DNA from: Diorhabda sublineata
Taxonomy: Eukaryota; Arthropoda; Insecta; Coleoptera; Chrysomelidae
Assembly: GCF_026230105.1 (NCBI RefSeq)
Contig: NC_079475.1
Coordinates: 13,408,125 to 13,472,124 of the forward strand
DNA length: 64,000 nucleotides
Direction: 5' to 3'
Part shown: positions 10,807 through 21,312 of the stretch, piece after piece
Layout of the letters: each line of letters opens with the position of its first letter
Numbering within the stretch: position 1 is the stretch's first letter
Notes under the pieces: model-generated
Told to the model about the DNA's origin: nothing
The model's input: only the letters and a program-made list of their open reading frames with translations
The model's database searches: none
Made by a program: the position numbers and the translations under genes

Positions 10807-12432
10807 CTTGATATATTACTCTTTTCTGAATTAAACAATTTATTATCAATAAGTATGTACTTAATGAGAACATCAATTTGCGCAGTCTCGATGTCAAGTG
10901 CATGAAGAGAACTTTGGATGTTTATTTCATTTATTATTAAATCAGAGGCGGGTAAAAAAACAATTTTGTGCACTTGTATATCGTAGGGCTTACTGCAAAA
11001 AACGTCCAGTTTTGTCAAATTTTCAATCAAAAATACAGTTAAGTACGAAAACTTATTTTGAATGTTTTTTGAAAAAACATTGAAAGAACCTGGACTCGTA
11101 AAAAATAAACAGAATTATTCAAATACGGGAATATATGTATGAAGAGTTATGTCAGTTGCTGGAGAAAATAAGATTTTTTGATTGTATCTTTTCAAATAAG
11201 CCATTTGGCAGTGGTCTAAAAATATGCGAAAAATGTGTTTCCAGACCCGAGCCCTATTCGTCCGTGGTCTATCAATACAGATTCTGATTGAAAAACATTA
11301 GTCAAGATCAGTTGAAAATTACAAGAGAAACATACCGATGGCCTAGAATAAAAACTTCGTATCTCAAAAAATAGCTAAAATAACTTTTACACGTCATTAG
11401 ACGGATAATCTCGTAACTCACAATATTGAAGAGATAAAAAAAATAATCTCAATCGTGCTGCGCTCTATCGAAGAAACATCTAACCTTTCTCTCAGTAGTC
11501 ATCTTTCTCAGTAGCCATTCAGTAGGTTCAGTGATCAACAAACCTTATGATAGTGAATCTCCTTTGTCAAATAGACCTATGAGCAGTTGAATTGTGATCA
11601 GATAAGTATAATTTCTGTTCTATAATATTGACTAATAAAATATTTCCTCTAAATCAAGAAAGTTTTTGTTAGTCCAAGTTAGGGTTTACCAAGGAAAACC
11701 TCGTTTAATTGGCCATGCCATAGTGTGAAATACTCGTAAGTCAATGATAGTAGATTTTCACATTAAAAGATCCATAGCCCCCTAACTGACAGCATTTTAC
11801 CATTGAGTTACAAGGATTTTTCACGTTCTTGGTATCAGGAAGCTTCTTTACACTGTATGTGAACATTACGTTTGAATTTTTTTAATGATAAGACCTATTT
11901 CATCAATCATAATATAATGAATATTAATCTAGGATACACTACATTAACTTTTATTGGAAAAGGCTTGTCTTCGTGCCATGTTTTTGGAATCATTTTTTAT
12001 GCAGATTTTATGTAATTGAGAAAAAGTGTACTAAAGTTCTAGAGCGCTATTTACTGATATTTCTACATTTAACATTATTAAACTTATTTTTAACTCTTTT
12101 ACAGCTATACCTAGTAAAATACTATATCCATTCTATAATCTTTTACAGATAGCAGATAAAAAATACAATTCAAGAGGCAGTGGGTTAGTGGATTTAGCTC
12201 TGAAACAAACTCAAAGCGAGAAGCTAAAGAAAAATGTTAGTGAGAAATTTGTATGAATGTGTTTTGTATTATTTCTTGTGTACTTTTCTCATGTTAAATA
12301 ACATTTCCAGGTGGAAAATGTCACAAAGCCATAACTTCAACACCGTCAGTCTCAAGAAGAAACCAGCGACCCCATTGTTATTGTCGTACCAGCAGACGCA
12401 GAGGGAACTTATAGCATATCAGAAAATTTGAT
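10807..12432. other. upstream of Ppt1; no gene recognised
   Basis: AT-rich sequence expected to hold the Ppt1 promoter and 5' UTR at its left end. No core promoter motif stood out. The rest shows no recognisable TE protein. Several overlapping short ORFs on both strands near 10803-11083 are incidental. Confidence 0.45.
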
Positions 12433-13390
12433 CAGAATTTGATATAGACAGATTGACTCAAGATGAGGCTACTCAAAAACTCGATTTGTAAATCTGTAAA
12501 TACAGAACTGATCTCCAGTCCTTCCGTCATTTTAAATGTAATTTTACAAGAAACATTCCAGGCACCATCAGGATATTCGCCACATACAAATGAGTGCCAC
12601 GGCTAAGAGATGATCTTCAAGAAAAAAATGACCGAACGTATGAACCAAGTTCAAGTGAATGCGATCTGGTCGAAAATGAAGGAAAGGATCCTTGGAATAT
12701 AATTGACGACACCAATGGATTGTATTCGAGCGAGTGTGATCAAGATGAAAATTATACCAAAGAAATTTGTCGAAAACGCAAACGGGCCAAAAAGGGAAAA
12801 GCAAATGAGAATTCATGGGTAGCTTTCATTAACAAAATCAAAACAATAAAAGAAGAAGAATCCAAAGGACAAAGAAATAATGAAGATGGAAAAATTTTTT
12901 TTGATATAGACGAAACAGAATTTGATATAGACATATTGATTCAAGTTGAGGCTAGTCAACAACTCGATTTGTTTCTAGATACAGACCTGATCTTCAGTCC
13001 GTCGGACAATTTTAATGTAATTTTGCAAGAAGCATTACAGGCGCCATCAGGGAATTCGCCACATACAAATGGGCCCTGGCTTAGAGCTGAGTGAAGAGTC
13101 TAAACTTGAAGAAAAAAATGACCGAACCTATGAACCAAGTTCAAGTGAATGCGATATGGACGAAAATGAAGGAAAGGATACTTGGAATATAATTGACGAC
13201 ACCGATGGATTGAATTCGAGCGAGGGTGATCAAAAACGAAAACGAGCCAGACGGGGAAAAGCCAATAAGAACTTATGGGTAGCTGTCAGTAACAAAATAA
13301 AAAGAATGGAAGGAGAATAATACAATGGACGAAGAAAGAATGAAGATGTAAAAACTGTTTTTGACGTTGAACGACAAAATAGGCAGTTAA
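12433..13390 (+). repeat. imperfect tandem duplication, unit about 483 bp
   Basis: CAGAATTTGATATAGACA at 12433 recurs at 12916, and the following 450 bp repeat with scattered substitutions and small indels (for example GCCACATACAAATG, and the TATGAACCAAGTTC segment). The second copy then runs into unique sequence. The duplicated block encodes the acidic N-terminal region of the pseudogene described at 12594-14189. Confidence 0.88.
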
Positions 13391-14189
13391 AACCACGATG
13401 TTCTTGTAAAATAACTAAAAGAAATAAGTTCAAATGTATACTTATCACAGAAGAAAGGAACTTTTTCAATATTTTTGATACCTAGATTGGGTACAAAGAA
13501 AGATTGAAGTAAACAACCTTGTCATTTGGACACATGTCCATCAGACAACTGTACCCAGAACCGAATTAAGATGAAGTAATTCCTTAGAATATTACCTGAA
13601 GCAAAATAAAAACGGAGTCAGAATTCGAGTGTACAAAAAAATGTTTTTAAACTCTTTTGGCCTGGGTGAATGGACGATTCGAGATTGGGTGTTGAAAAAC
13701 CAACGTGAAGGGCTAAATGGGAGAAATCTGAGCAGAAATGATCAAACAATTAAAGAAACTGATAATACTCAAAAAACAAAACAGAACAATCAGAACAAGG
13801 TTGTCTGGAAGCTTATAAATCAATTTCTGGAACTCCTCCCAAAATTAGAGTCACATTTTTGTCGAAAGGATACCACAAAGCTGTATCTAGAACCGTTTTA
13901 GTAATTGAAAGCACAATTATTTCGAGAGTACAAATTATATTGTACATCAGAGAGAAAGGAAAACTTGGTTGAATCCTCTTTTACATTTCATGAAGTTTTC
14001 GAGCCAATAAATTTGACACTTTTTTCTCCTAAGAAAGACCAATGCGATTTATGTTGTTCCTATAGACAAGGTTGTGTTTCTGAAGGTGAATACAATATTC
14101 ACATAAGAAAAAAAATGAAGCTAGAGAAGAAAAATCTAAAGATAAGGAAGAAAGCGGTCAAGACACTGCAGTGTTCACATTTAAAGTAA
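12594..14189 (+). pseudogene. decayed member of an unidentified multi-copy insect protein family
   Basis: Several plus-strand segments line up as one broken protein. First come acidic repeats YEPSSSECDLVENEGKDPWN and YEPSSSECDMDENEGKDTWN with basic RKRKRA stretches, duplicated. Next is a Cys block, PRCSCKITKRNKFKC (near 13395). Then MFLNSFGLGEWTIRDWVLK (13643 on), then LPKLESHFCRKDTTKLYLEP, then LFSPKKDQCDLCCSYRQGC, then a Lys/Glu-rich stretch. The Cys-rich CSCK and KKDQCDLC motifs and this order recur in many repetitive arthropod hypothetical proteins, as I recall them. I cannot name the family or confirm that it is a transposase. Stops separate the segments (for example near 13902) and the last one ends in a frameshift at about 14160. 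The C-terminal half is missing. Confidence 0.65.
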
Positions 14190-14305
14190 GTGAATTTAAA
14201 GTAATTAAGTAATATTGAGTAAATAATTTCAGTAATTTTAAGTAATTCCAAGTAATTTTACGTAATTACGTAAGTAAGTAATCAAGTAATGTAGTTTTAA
14301 GTATT
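14185..14305. repeat. degenerate AAGTAAT-type tandem repeat
   Basis: A run of variants of AAGTAATTT / AAGTAATTA, with unit length about 8-17, immediately follows the point where the pseudogene coding sequence is lost. Confidence 0.7.
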
Positions 14306-14548
14306 GCAATTCCAAAGAAATTGCTCTTAAAAAAAGGAAAGTACGACAAACCCAAGTTTGGTTCATCTTTGGCTCAACTTGCCAATCTTCGCAAAAATCT
14401 GCTGATTATCGAACCTAGGCCTGATTTCATTGTCGTTTGGATTTACTCTTGCTTGCCAATATTTTTACACATTTCCAAGTCCCCATAAAATTAAGGATAC
14501 TACCACAATCACTGTTATCGTTTAAATAACTACTAAAAGAAATTTACG

Positions 14549-14550
<2 letters not shown>

Positions 14551-14605
<55 letters not shown>

Positions 14606-14606
14606 A
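14551..14606. repeat. (TA)n microsatellite, left side of the transposon insertion
   Basis: About 52 bases of TA dinucleotide, then GTATA, abut the left inverted repeat. The last TA (14605-14606) is the left target-site copy. Confidence 0.9.
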
Positions 14607-15000
14607 CAGTGCTTTTCAGATAAAAGTATCCACCTTTAATAACTTTTGTAATACTGGTATTTAGAAAAAATCCAAAAACACGTCAATTTATGTTGGAAGG
14701 GGCAAGCATTATGGCTTATTTAAACTTACTGGAAAAGCCACCCCCTCACCCCTAGCAGCATCCCCTTTATTTTTTTAAATTACTTTTCATATTTTTTATG
14801 TAAAATTTGGATACTCCTCTTTGAGCTGATTTCAAAAATGTATAATACTTGTAGGTTAAAGTGGTTAGTTTATGAGATAAACAATTTTTCTTTTAAGAGC
14901 ACAAATTTTACTTATTATTTACTTTCACCTTATTTGCCTGTACTAAAATGGGTTGTACAACAGTTCAAACTCTTTAATCTTTTTAACTGTGCTATCTATT
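14607..15000. repeat. left terminal inverted repeat, 394 bp
   Basis: Matches the reverse complement of 16209-16602 at 390 of 394 positions by direct reading. Confidence 0.95.
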
Positions 15001-15006
15001 ATGAAG

Positions 15007-16086
15007 TTACAATAAGTGTTCAAAATGAGTACCATTCACTTCCATACAATGGTATAATCTATTTTGAAATGCCTCTCTGACATTGCTTAATACGGCTGGA
15101 TTTAATTGTCGACATTCATTTTCTATCCTCTCTCGTAAATCATCCAGATATTCTGGTTGGGTAGCATAAACTTTTGTTTTTAAATACCCCCATAAAAAGA
15201 AGTCTAGGGGTGTTAAATCCGGTGACCTAGGTGGCCACTCCATCATCTGCCCCCTTCTACCTATCCAACGAGCGGGGAATGTTTCGTTTAAAAATTGTCG
15301 GACAGGCATAGCATAGTGTGGGGGAGCTCCGTCTTGTTGAAATACCAGTAAATCTTCGGAAAGGTTATCATCATTTTCTATTATTGTTGTAATACGTGGG
15401 TCAACCCCTTCCCTGAGTAACTTATGATATCATTCACCATTTAAATTTCCGTTGATGAAGAAAGGTCCGACAATGTGGTCACCTAGGATACCACACCAAA
15501 CGTTTAACTTTTGGGGATGTTGTGTATGGAATTCACGCATAATATGTGGATCACTTTCAGCCCAATATCTACAATTATGCCTACTTACTAAGCCATTTAA
15601 TGACCATGAGCATTCATCAGAAAAGCAAATATTGTTTAACAATTGTGGATTGTTATTGATAATTTGCGTCATTGATTCGCAAAACTCTAGACGACGATCA
15701 AAATCATCTTCATTCAACTCGTGCACCAACTTAACTTTGTATGGGTGGTACTTGAATTTATGTAGAACTCGGAAAACTGTAGAAGATGAAACACCGATCG
15801 CTCTACTTATTGTTGACAACGATTGGGGTTGTTGAGCCTCTAAGCTGACTTGCCCTAAAATTGCCACTTGGATTGCTTCGTTATTTACGAGTCCCTCCCG
15901 CTTATGCACTTTATTGCAAACAGACCCTGTTGTGGTAAATTTCTCCATCAGTTGAATTACACACTTATGAGTTGCATGTCTTCCGTCATGTAAATCGTTA
16001 AATATTCTAGCAGCAGCTCTTGCACAATTATTATTTTGGTAGTATAAACCTACAATTTCAATTCTTTCTTGCAAAGAGTAAACCAT
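15007..16086 (-). pseudogene. Tc1/mariner-superfamily transposase with one in-frame stop
   Basis: Codes for 359 codons from ATG 16086 to TAA 15007-15009, open except for a single TGA at 15430-15432 (codon 219). The N-terminus (MVYSLQERIEIVGLYY, then ISRAIGVSSSTVFRVLHKF) contains the paired helix-turn-helix region. The catalytic motifs are FSDECSW, then FQQDGAPPHY, then WPPRSPDLTPLDFFLWGY. By my count 42 residues separate the last two acidic residues, one more than the 41 typical of DD41D elements. An upstream ATG at 16116 adds 10 residues but fits the family less well. One nonsense change in an otherwise clean frame implies recent inactivation, or a variant of an active copy elsewhere in the genome. 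Confidence 0.92.
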
Positions 16087-16208
16087 TTCAAAGAAACAAA
16101 ATAAATAATGTATCAAATTACACTATCAATAGTGACTACAAATTCTAGTTGACAATGACAAACTTTAATAAAAAGTAGAGTTTTTTGTTGTTTGGATTTT
16201 TTAAGTAG

Positions 16209-16602
16209 AATAAATAGCACAGTTAAAAAGATTAAAGAGTTTGAACTGTTGTACAACCCATTTTAGTACAGGCAAATAAGGTGAAAGTAAATAATAAGTA
16301 AAATTTGTGCTCTTAACAGAAAAATTGTTTATTTCATAAACTAACCACTTTAACCTACAAGTATTATACATTTTTGAAATCAGCTCAAAGAGGAGTATCC
16401 AAATTTTACATAAAAAATATGAAAAGTAATTTAAAAAAATAAAGAGGATGCTGCTAGGGGTGAGGGGGTGGCTTTTCCAGTAAGTTTAAATAAGCCATAA
16501 TGCTTGCCCCTTCCAACATAAATTGACGTGTTTTTGGATTTTTTCTAAATACCAGTATTACAAAAGTTATTAAAGGTGGATACTTTTATCTGAAAAGCAC
16601 TG
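16209..16602. repeat. right terminal inverted repeat, 394 bp
   Basis: Inverted copy of 14607-15000. It begins inside the sequence just upstream of the transposase start. Confidence 0.95.
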
Positions 16603-16628
16603 TATATATATATATATATATATATATA
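16603..16628. repeat. (TA)n microsatellite, right side of the transposon insertion
   Basis: Continuation of the TA tract split by the element, about 26 bases. Confidence 0.9.
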
Positions 16629-17384
16629 TTGAATGATATTATAATATTAACTTTAGTAATAAAAAATGGAAGAATAGGACACCACAGCTGTGACGAGATC
16701 TAATTTGGAACCAAACTCAGTTCATCCTTCAATTTCCAAAGCTGGATTTTGTAGTCTAGGACAATTCCTAGTTTATTATTTAGTGGTTAAAGTTATGTAT
16801 CACAATTCTGTGTCCAGGATTAATTAGCACAGGCACTCTTGGACCAACGCTAGTAAATCATAGAAAAGACAGATTCTAAATGAACAAAGATGAGTTAACT
16901 AAAGGAATAGCCATGGACCGATGTGGTTTTCCAGTGTTAAGCTAAATATAACCCTATATACCAACTAAGAGGACTTCTGTAAGGGTACCTGAATTATTGC
17001 AGTATAATCTCTTCTTCGTAATCTCTATGTGACATATTAATGATTAGTTTGTGTAAGAAGTCATCGAACTGATAAAAAACAAATGTTTTTTGTTTATCAA
17101 GTGCAACGATGAACGACGAATTATTCTCCATTGACCATTTAACAACACTTTAGCCAAGCAAAAGATTCATTCTGAATATTTTGTTAATTACGTTATATGA
17201 CGAAAGTTATGGAAATCTGAGAATATTCTCCACAGTCTTTTTTTTTGGTATTTTGATGCTAAATTTTCCACCCTAAGTGTCTACGTCTTCTCTCTTCTTT
17301 ATTTACCAAAATACAATGCTTCCTAGAGCGTTCAAAAGAAAACATAACATATATCATAGTTTCCATTAATTCACGAATGATTTT
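16629..17384. other. intergenic, nothing recognised
   Basis: AT-rich. No reading frame or repeat boundary could be supported. Confidence 0.45.
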
Positions 17385-17835
17385 AAATAGATATTTGTAT
17401 GCCAAGAACTGAAAATGCTACAAACTTAATGATATTTGCAATGTCAATATTAATTTATTATTTGCAAAAAGTAATGTTGATTGTACCTCCAGGACAATTA
17501 TTGATATTTTATTGAAATGGATGCAGATGGAATATACATATTCCATCTCTACTAGATGTTGATGGAATCTCTGTAGATGTATTTGTGATTTCGATACAAT
17601 TTGTAGATGTGTTTGTGTTTTCGGTAGAATTTGTTGATTGATTCGTATTTGTGGTGGAAGCAAAATCATCGAAGTGAAACTGTCAACTGTCAACATTAAA
17701 GTGGCTAGAGTCACTCCAAAGTGTGTGTTTTGTTGTACAGAACTACACGGAAAACGCGAAACGCAACTTTCGGTATGTAAATGAATACAGAACGAACAAC
17801 TTTCAGATGGCGTCGTCTAAAAAACATTTCTAGTA
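17385..17835 (+). repeat. dispersed repeat family X, copy 1
   Basis: Shares with 38610-39015 and 42558-43080 the blocks TATTTGTATGCCAAG, CTGTCAACATTAAAGTGGCT, and AATGAATACAGAACGAACAA followed by GGCGTCGTCTAAAAAA. All three copies have the same orientation. A short minisatellite of about 33-36 bp (TTTGTAGATGTGTTTGTG variants) sits in the middle. No protein is recognised. A minus-strand Thr/Asn-rich reading comes from the minisatellite. Confidence 0.8.
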
Positions 17836-17956
17836 CACCCGGTATTTATAAATGGATATTGGGGGTCTAACGCTTCATAATAAATATTATAATACACTTA
17901 TAGTTATAAATGAAATGTCAAATGAAAGAGTAACTTGAATAGTTTCACCGAGAAGC

Positions 17957-18745
17957 TTAAAAGTGTTCAATGGGAGCAGCTTTCATTATACGGCTAACAC
18001 CAAGCCTATAACCTAGTTTTTCTTCAATAATTGTTGCAACATCTGCTTCTATCCTATTTCTTAACTAGGTAATGTTAGCTAGTAGCGAAGGCTTTGTCAT
18101 TAGGACTTTTGCGACCAATCCAACTTTCAGATACAATAATCTTCAACCAATAACGATGCTGTTCTTGCTGGAAAATTCTGTTTTGTAGTCATATTCTTCC
18201 AACCAAGGGAAGAGCAAGTGAGGTAGTGTATCAAGGCAAGAAGTCCCAGCTGCAGTTGTTTCATCAATAAAGAAAGACCGGTATACTTTGCGCGGGGTTA
18301 TTGCACAAAAAATATTCATTTTATAATTTCGTAGCACCTGTACCATCTCCAGAGGATTTTCTAAGCCCCAAATTCGAGCATTAAGCATGTTACTATATTC
18401 ACTTATGTGAAAAATTGATTCATCACCATATTAAACAAGACCGATAAAATCTTCATCGTCACGTAAAATTTCAATAGCGAAGTTGCTATGTAATCTGTAG
18501 TCTCAAAACTATCCAAACAGTCGTCACTGAAATCACTGATTCACGACTAGCCTACTTAAATAGTTTCTTTGGACTGCAATTAAACGAATCTCGTTCAACA
18601 GCCTCTTCATTAACTCTTGTTCGTCCCGTGCACTTCCCTTTACAGGGGCAGCCGGTGTCTTCAAACTGATCATTACAAATAAACTTAATATGGGATGTTG
18701 CTGTTTTGGGAGATTGCAGCGCAAACATTGCGTGCACATGCGCTA
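17957..18745 (-). pseudogene. Tc1/mariner-superfamily transposase pseudogene (family B)
   Basis: The minus strand shows, in order: ALQSPKTATSH and NCSPKKLFK blocks of the DNA-binding half (18739-18555), DDEDFIGLV and DESIFHISEYSNMLNARIWG around the first catalytic Asp (near 18470-18365), NIFCAITPRKVYRSFFIDET (near 18320), and SWIGRKSPNDKAFA. The C-terminus is LGYRLGVSRIMKAAPIEHF, ending at TAA 17957-17959. Several frameshifts and loss of the third catalytic block make it inactive. It is a different family from the element at 14607-16602, as it ends IEHF and has different D1 surroundings. Confidence 0.8.
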
Positions 18746-18756
18746 CCAGGACTGGT

Positions 18757-19265
18757 TGTCACTTCTTCTTCTTCTTTCTTATATGGTAGGTTTAAAACCT
18801 GCTTCTTGTTCAGTTTCGGCCTCCTGGATCCATATTGTCACACCATCTCTTTCTCGGTCGCCAATACTTCTTCTGCCTGTTTGCGATTTATCCCTTGCGA
18901 TACGCATTAGTCTTTCGCTTGTCATTCTGCTGATGTGACTATTCCATTCTTGTTTTCGTTTTAGTACCCAGTCAATTACATTTTCTAAATTGCACGTATA
19001 TCTTATGATTTCACTTCTTTCTCTATTTAAAAGTGTTTCCCTGCTATTTTCCTAAGTACTTTCAGTCTCTAGTAGTTTTTTGTCTTAGTTGTATCAGGTC
19101 TTGTCTCTGCTGTGTATGTCATTATAGGTCTAATTGTTGTTTTATATATTCTGCTTTCTGTTTCTTTTTTAAGATGTTTATTAATCCAAAGAGTGCTGTT
19201 GAGGCATCCTCATTCTCGACATCTCCGTAACTGGTTGTCACGAGTGCGCAAATTTTTGAGCCTCT
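18757..19265 (-). pseudogene. RTE-type LINE 3' fragment with (GAA)n tail
   Basis: The minus strand runs GCLNSTLWINKHLKKETESR, IYKTTIRPIMTYTAETRPDT, IRYTCNLENVIDWVLKRK, then EWNSHISRMTSERLMRIARD, the conserved C-terminus of RTE-type RT proteins. The 3' end carries CTTCTTCTTCTT on the plus strand (18762-18776), a GAA tail. It abuts the N-terminal end of the Tc1 relic at 18745, so it was probably inserted into it. Confidence 0.85.
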
Positions 19266-19867
19266 CTTTATTAGACAGATTACTGATATCATTTATAAGT
19301 GTAAGTTTAATATTAAATATTATAAGTGTTAGTTTTCTGATATTCATTTATAACCATCCAATATTCATTTTATATATAGTTATAGGTCCTGTTGCCTGTG
19401 CTTCACACGTGCGTGCTTTTCAAGATAAAATTAAGAATGCGGGTAATTATTAAATGAAAAGCAGATGGTCTTTTTTATAAATATATTTTATATAAAAACA
19501 GAGTCATGGTTATCACTAATCAGTCACGTTTTAATAATAAACTATTTACATATTCGCCGTTTCCTCGTGATTGATAAGCATTGTCAAAATGGTGTAACGA
19601 AGATTCGAGGTTACTTAGCACAATTTTTGAGAAGTTTACAAGCAAATTGTTAGTTTCAACTTCAATTTAATATCTACTTTCATTTTCAATTGACTTTGTT
19701 ATTCATTTTTTAATGTGGCGTTATTTAACGCTTGCATACTTCGCAAAAATACAATTTTTTGTACGATAAACATTCCGTACATAAACTTATGCGATTATAG
19801 TATTCATATTATTGCAACCTACTCATTCAAGAAGAGATACAAGTTCCGTGTCATATTGTTTTGTTCA
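19266..19867. other. no recognised feature
   Basis: AT-rich. Overlapping plus-strand ORFs at 19112-19653 are read antisense to, or beyond, the RTE fragment and have no family features. Confidence 0.4.
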
Positions 19868-20129
19868 AATAGCCATTATGGAATAATCTTTCCATTCTTC
19901 GGGTATACATGATTTATCGTTAGCTAACAGTCTTTGTTTGTGCTTGAAATAGGTTTTATTGGGGACGCCTTTGGAACAAACGCTTCTCAGGTGTTCCTCT
20001 TCGGATGCGGAATAAATCTTATAGACATCCATGTAACACACAGGTTTTCCATTCGTGGATATGGTAGTATAAAGATGGATAAAATGTCGTTTGTCTTTGC
20101 CATCACCTTGCGGTAGACACGTGGACCGT
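19868..20129 (-). other. unrecognised exon-like ORF with a good splice acceptor
   Basis: On the minus strand a consensus acceptor TTTTTGGTTACAG ends near 20130. The following open frame reads GDGKDKRHFIHLYTTISTNG, then MDVYKIYSASEEEHLRSVCS, then KTYFKHKQRLLANDKSCIPE, then EWKDYS, ending at a stop near 19865. Composition is balanced and protein-like. I do not recognise the family. It could be a terminal host exon or part of a TE protein. No neighbouring exons were found. Confidence 0.35.
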
Positions 20130-20639
20130 TCACTGTAACCAAAAAGAAAATCATTATAAACTTCTAATGCCGAAAACAACTAATTTTACAGCACCATAGA
20201 TATATCAGGAGTAGTTTAAGAGGAAGTGACTTTTTTGAATAATAGTTAAGTTAAGTAAACTAAGTAGTACCGTTCATGACATAGATTAGCCCTGATGTAA
20301 CAGTTCCAAGGGGGCGTAAAGAAACACGCATATTTTTAGTTAATGATAACCAATAGTCCAGTTGTAGCCAATTATCATAGATTTGAGTTTGGAAAATCGA
20401 TTCTATAGTTCTAAGGAGGTTATTAAGAGAGGTAATTAATTCCCTGAGGATGAACGAAAGCTTGACAATATATTAGAATTAGTACACTTTGGTGTTCAAT
20501 TTTGCTACAATGCCACATTCACATAGTTGCCGCTTCTCAAACATATTATTTTTGAATGTTTGAATTTGTTTTTATTTCTAAATGGAATTATCGAAGTACA
20601 ACTTACTTTATATGGCAAAATATGGAAAATTTCTACGCC

Positions 20640-21015
20640 TTTTTAACTAAAATAGTCGACTAGAACTTTGTTATATGTCTATTAATACATTTTTGAAATC
20701 TACGTAAATTTTTAGTATACTTTTTTCGAAAAATACATACTTTTGAGTTATCAATTTTATTGTTAACAATTTGACCGTCGCAGACCCTTTTTTTCAGGAG
20801 TATACCGTTAAAGATATGGTTTTCTGTTCGGCTGCTTAAGCAAAGTGAGACATATTTGAATCTATGTTGGAAATTTTTTCATTTTATACAGGGTGTGTAT
20901 AAAAAGTGTTCAAAGTTTAACATCATAAATATCAAATTTCTTTATTTTTTTAAGTAGAACTACCCGGCTTTTTCTATTTTAATGCATTCGGGGGTAAAAA
21001 ATGAGACTGGACGAA
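20640..21015 (+). repeat. fold-back repeat family Y, solo arm
   Basis: Resembles the arms of the inverted repeat at 54855-55745. Shared blocks include ATTAATACATTTTTGAAAT, TTTGACCGTCGCAGACCC, TATACAGGGTGTGTATAAAA and TTCGGGGGTAAAAAAT. Only one arm is present here. Confidence 0.8.
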
Positions 21016-21019
21016 TATA

Positions 21020-21312
21020 TCGCATATTTCATATCTAGCAAGTCCACCCCTGCTTTCGTTTTATTGTAGTAACAAACCAAATCAGTTTTGTTTTTTCTTC
21101 TGACCCCTGTGGTGCATCTTTTTATGCACAACAGAAAGCAAATTCATATAAGGTTGATCCCACTTTTCTGTTTGGAGATGGTAAGAATTCAGGAGGTATT
21201 TCCCTTCTATTTTTTTCATAGTACCAACATATGTTAGTGATCGATCTCCAAGGACATCAACATACACAATACCATAAACAATAAAATACGTTATGCGACA
21301 GTTCACAGCCAA
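21020..21312 (-). pseudogene. piggyBac transposase fragment
   Basis: The minus strand, with a frameshift, gives LGDRSLTYVGTMKKN.REIPP, PNRKVGSTLYEFAF, and then CYYNKTKAGVDLLDMKYAIY. The last block matches the YN.TK.GVD..D signature around a catalytic Asp of piggyBac transposases, preceded by the TYVGT...NK.EIP block. The coding sequence stops where the family Y repeat begins. Confidence 0.8.

Larger units (their letters stand above)
14607..16602 (-). mobile_element. Tc1/mariner-superfamily transposon with long TIRs, 1996 bp, DD41D-like
   Basis: The ends CAGTGCTTTTCAGATAAAAG and its inverse define the element, flanked by TA on both sides (14605-14606, 16603-16604) inside a (TA)n tract. Terminal inverted repeats of 394 bp (14607-15000 and 16209-16602) differ at only 4 positions with no indels, about 99% identical, so the insertion looks young. 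A single transposase gene on the minus strand fills the space between them. TA targets, the CAGT start and the DDE/D motifs place it in Tc1/mariner. The long D2-D3 spacing suggests the DD41D (rosa-like) group. Confidence 0.93.

Noticed and set aside
12568..12934. Minus-strand ORFs rich in Phe, Leu and Ser
   Set aside because: Antisense to the acidic/basic region of the pseudogene at 12594-14189.
14186..14305. CRISPR-like array
   Set aside because: The AAGTAAT units are short, degenerate and without spacers, and the host is an animal.
15452..15835. 127-codon plus-strand ORF
   Set aside because: Antisense shadow of the transposase at 15007-16086.
17418..17714. 98-codon minus-strand ORF with a possible signal peptide
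   Set aside because: Lies in repeat X. The matching frame in copy 2 differs in length and copy 3 lacks it, so a gene is not supported.
18690..19453. Hydrophobic plus-strand ORFs that look like membrane proteins
   Set aside because: They read antisense through the Tc1 and RTE fragments. The CTT repeat and T-rich strand produce the hydrophobic residues.
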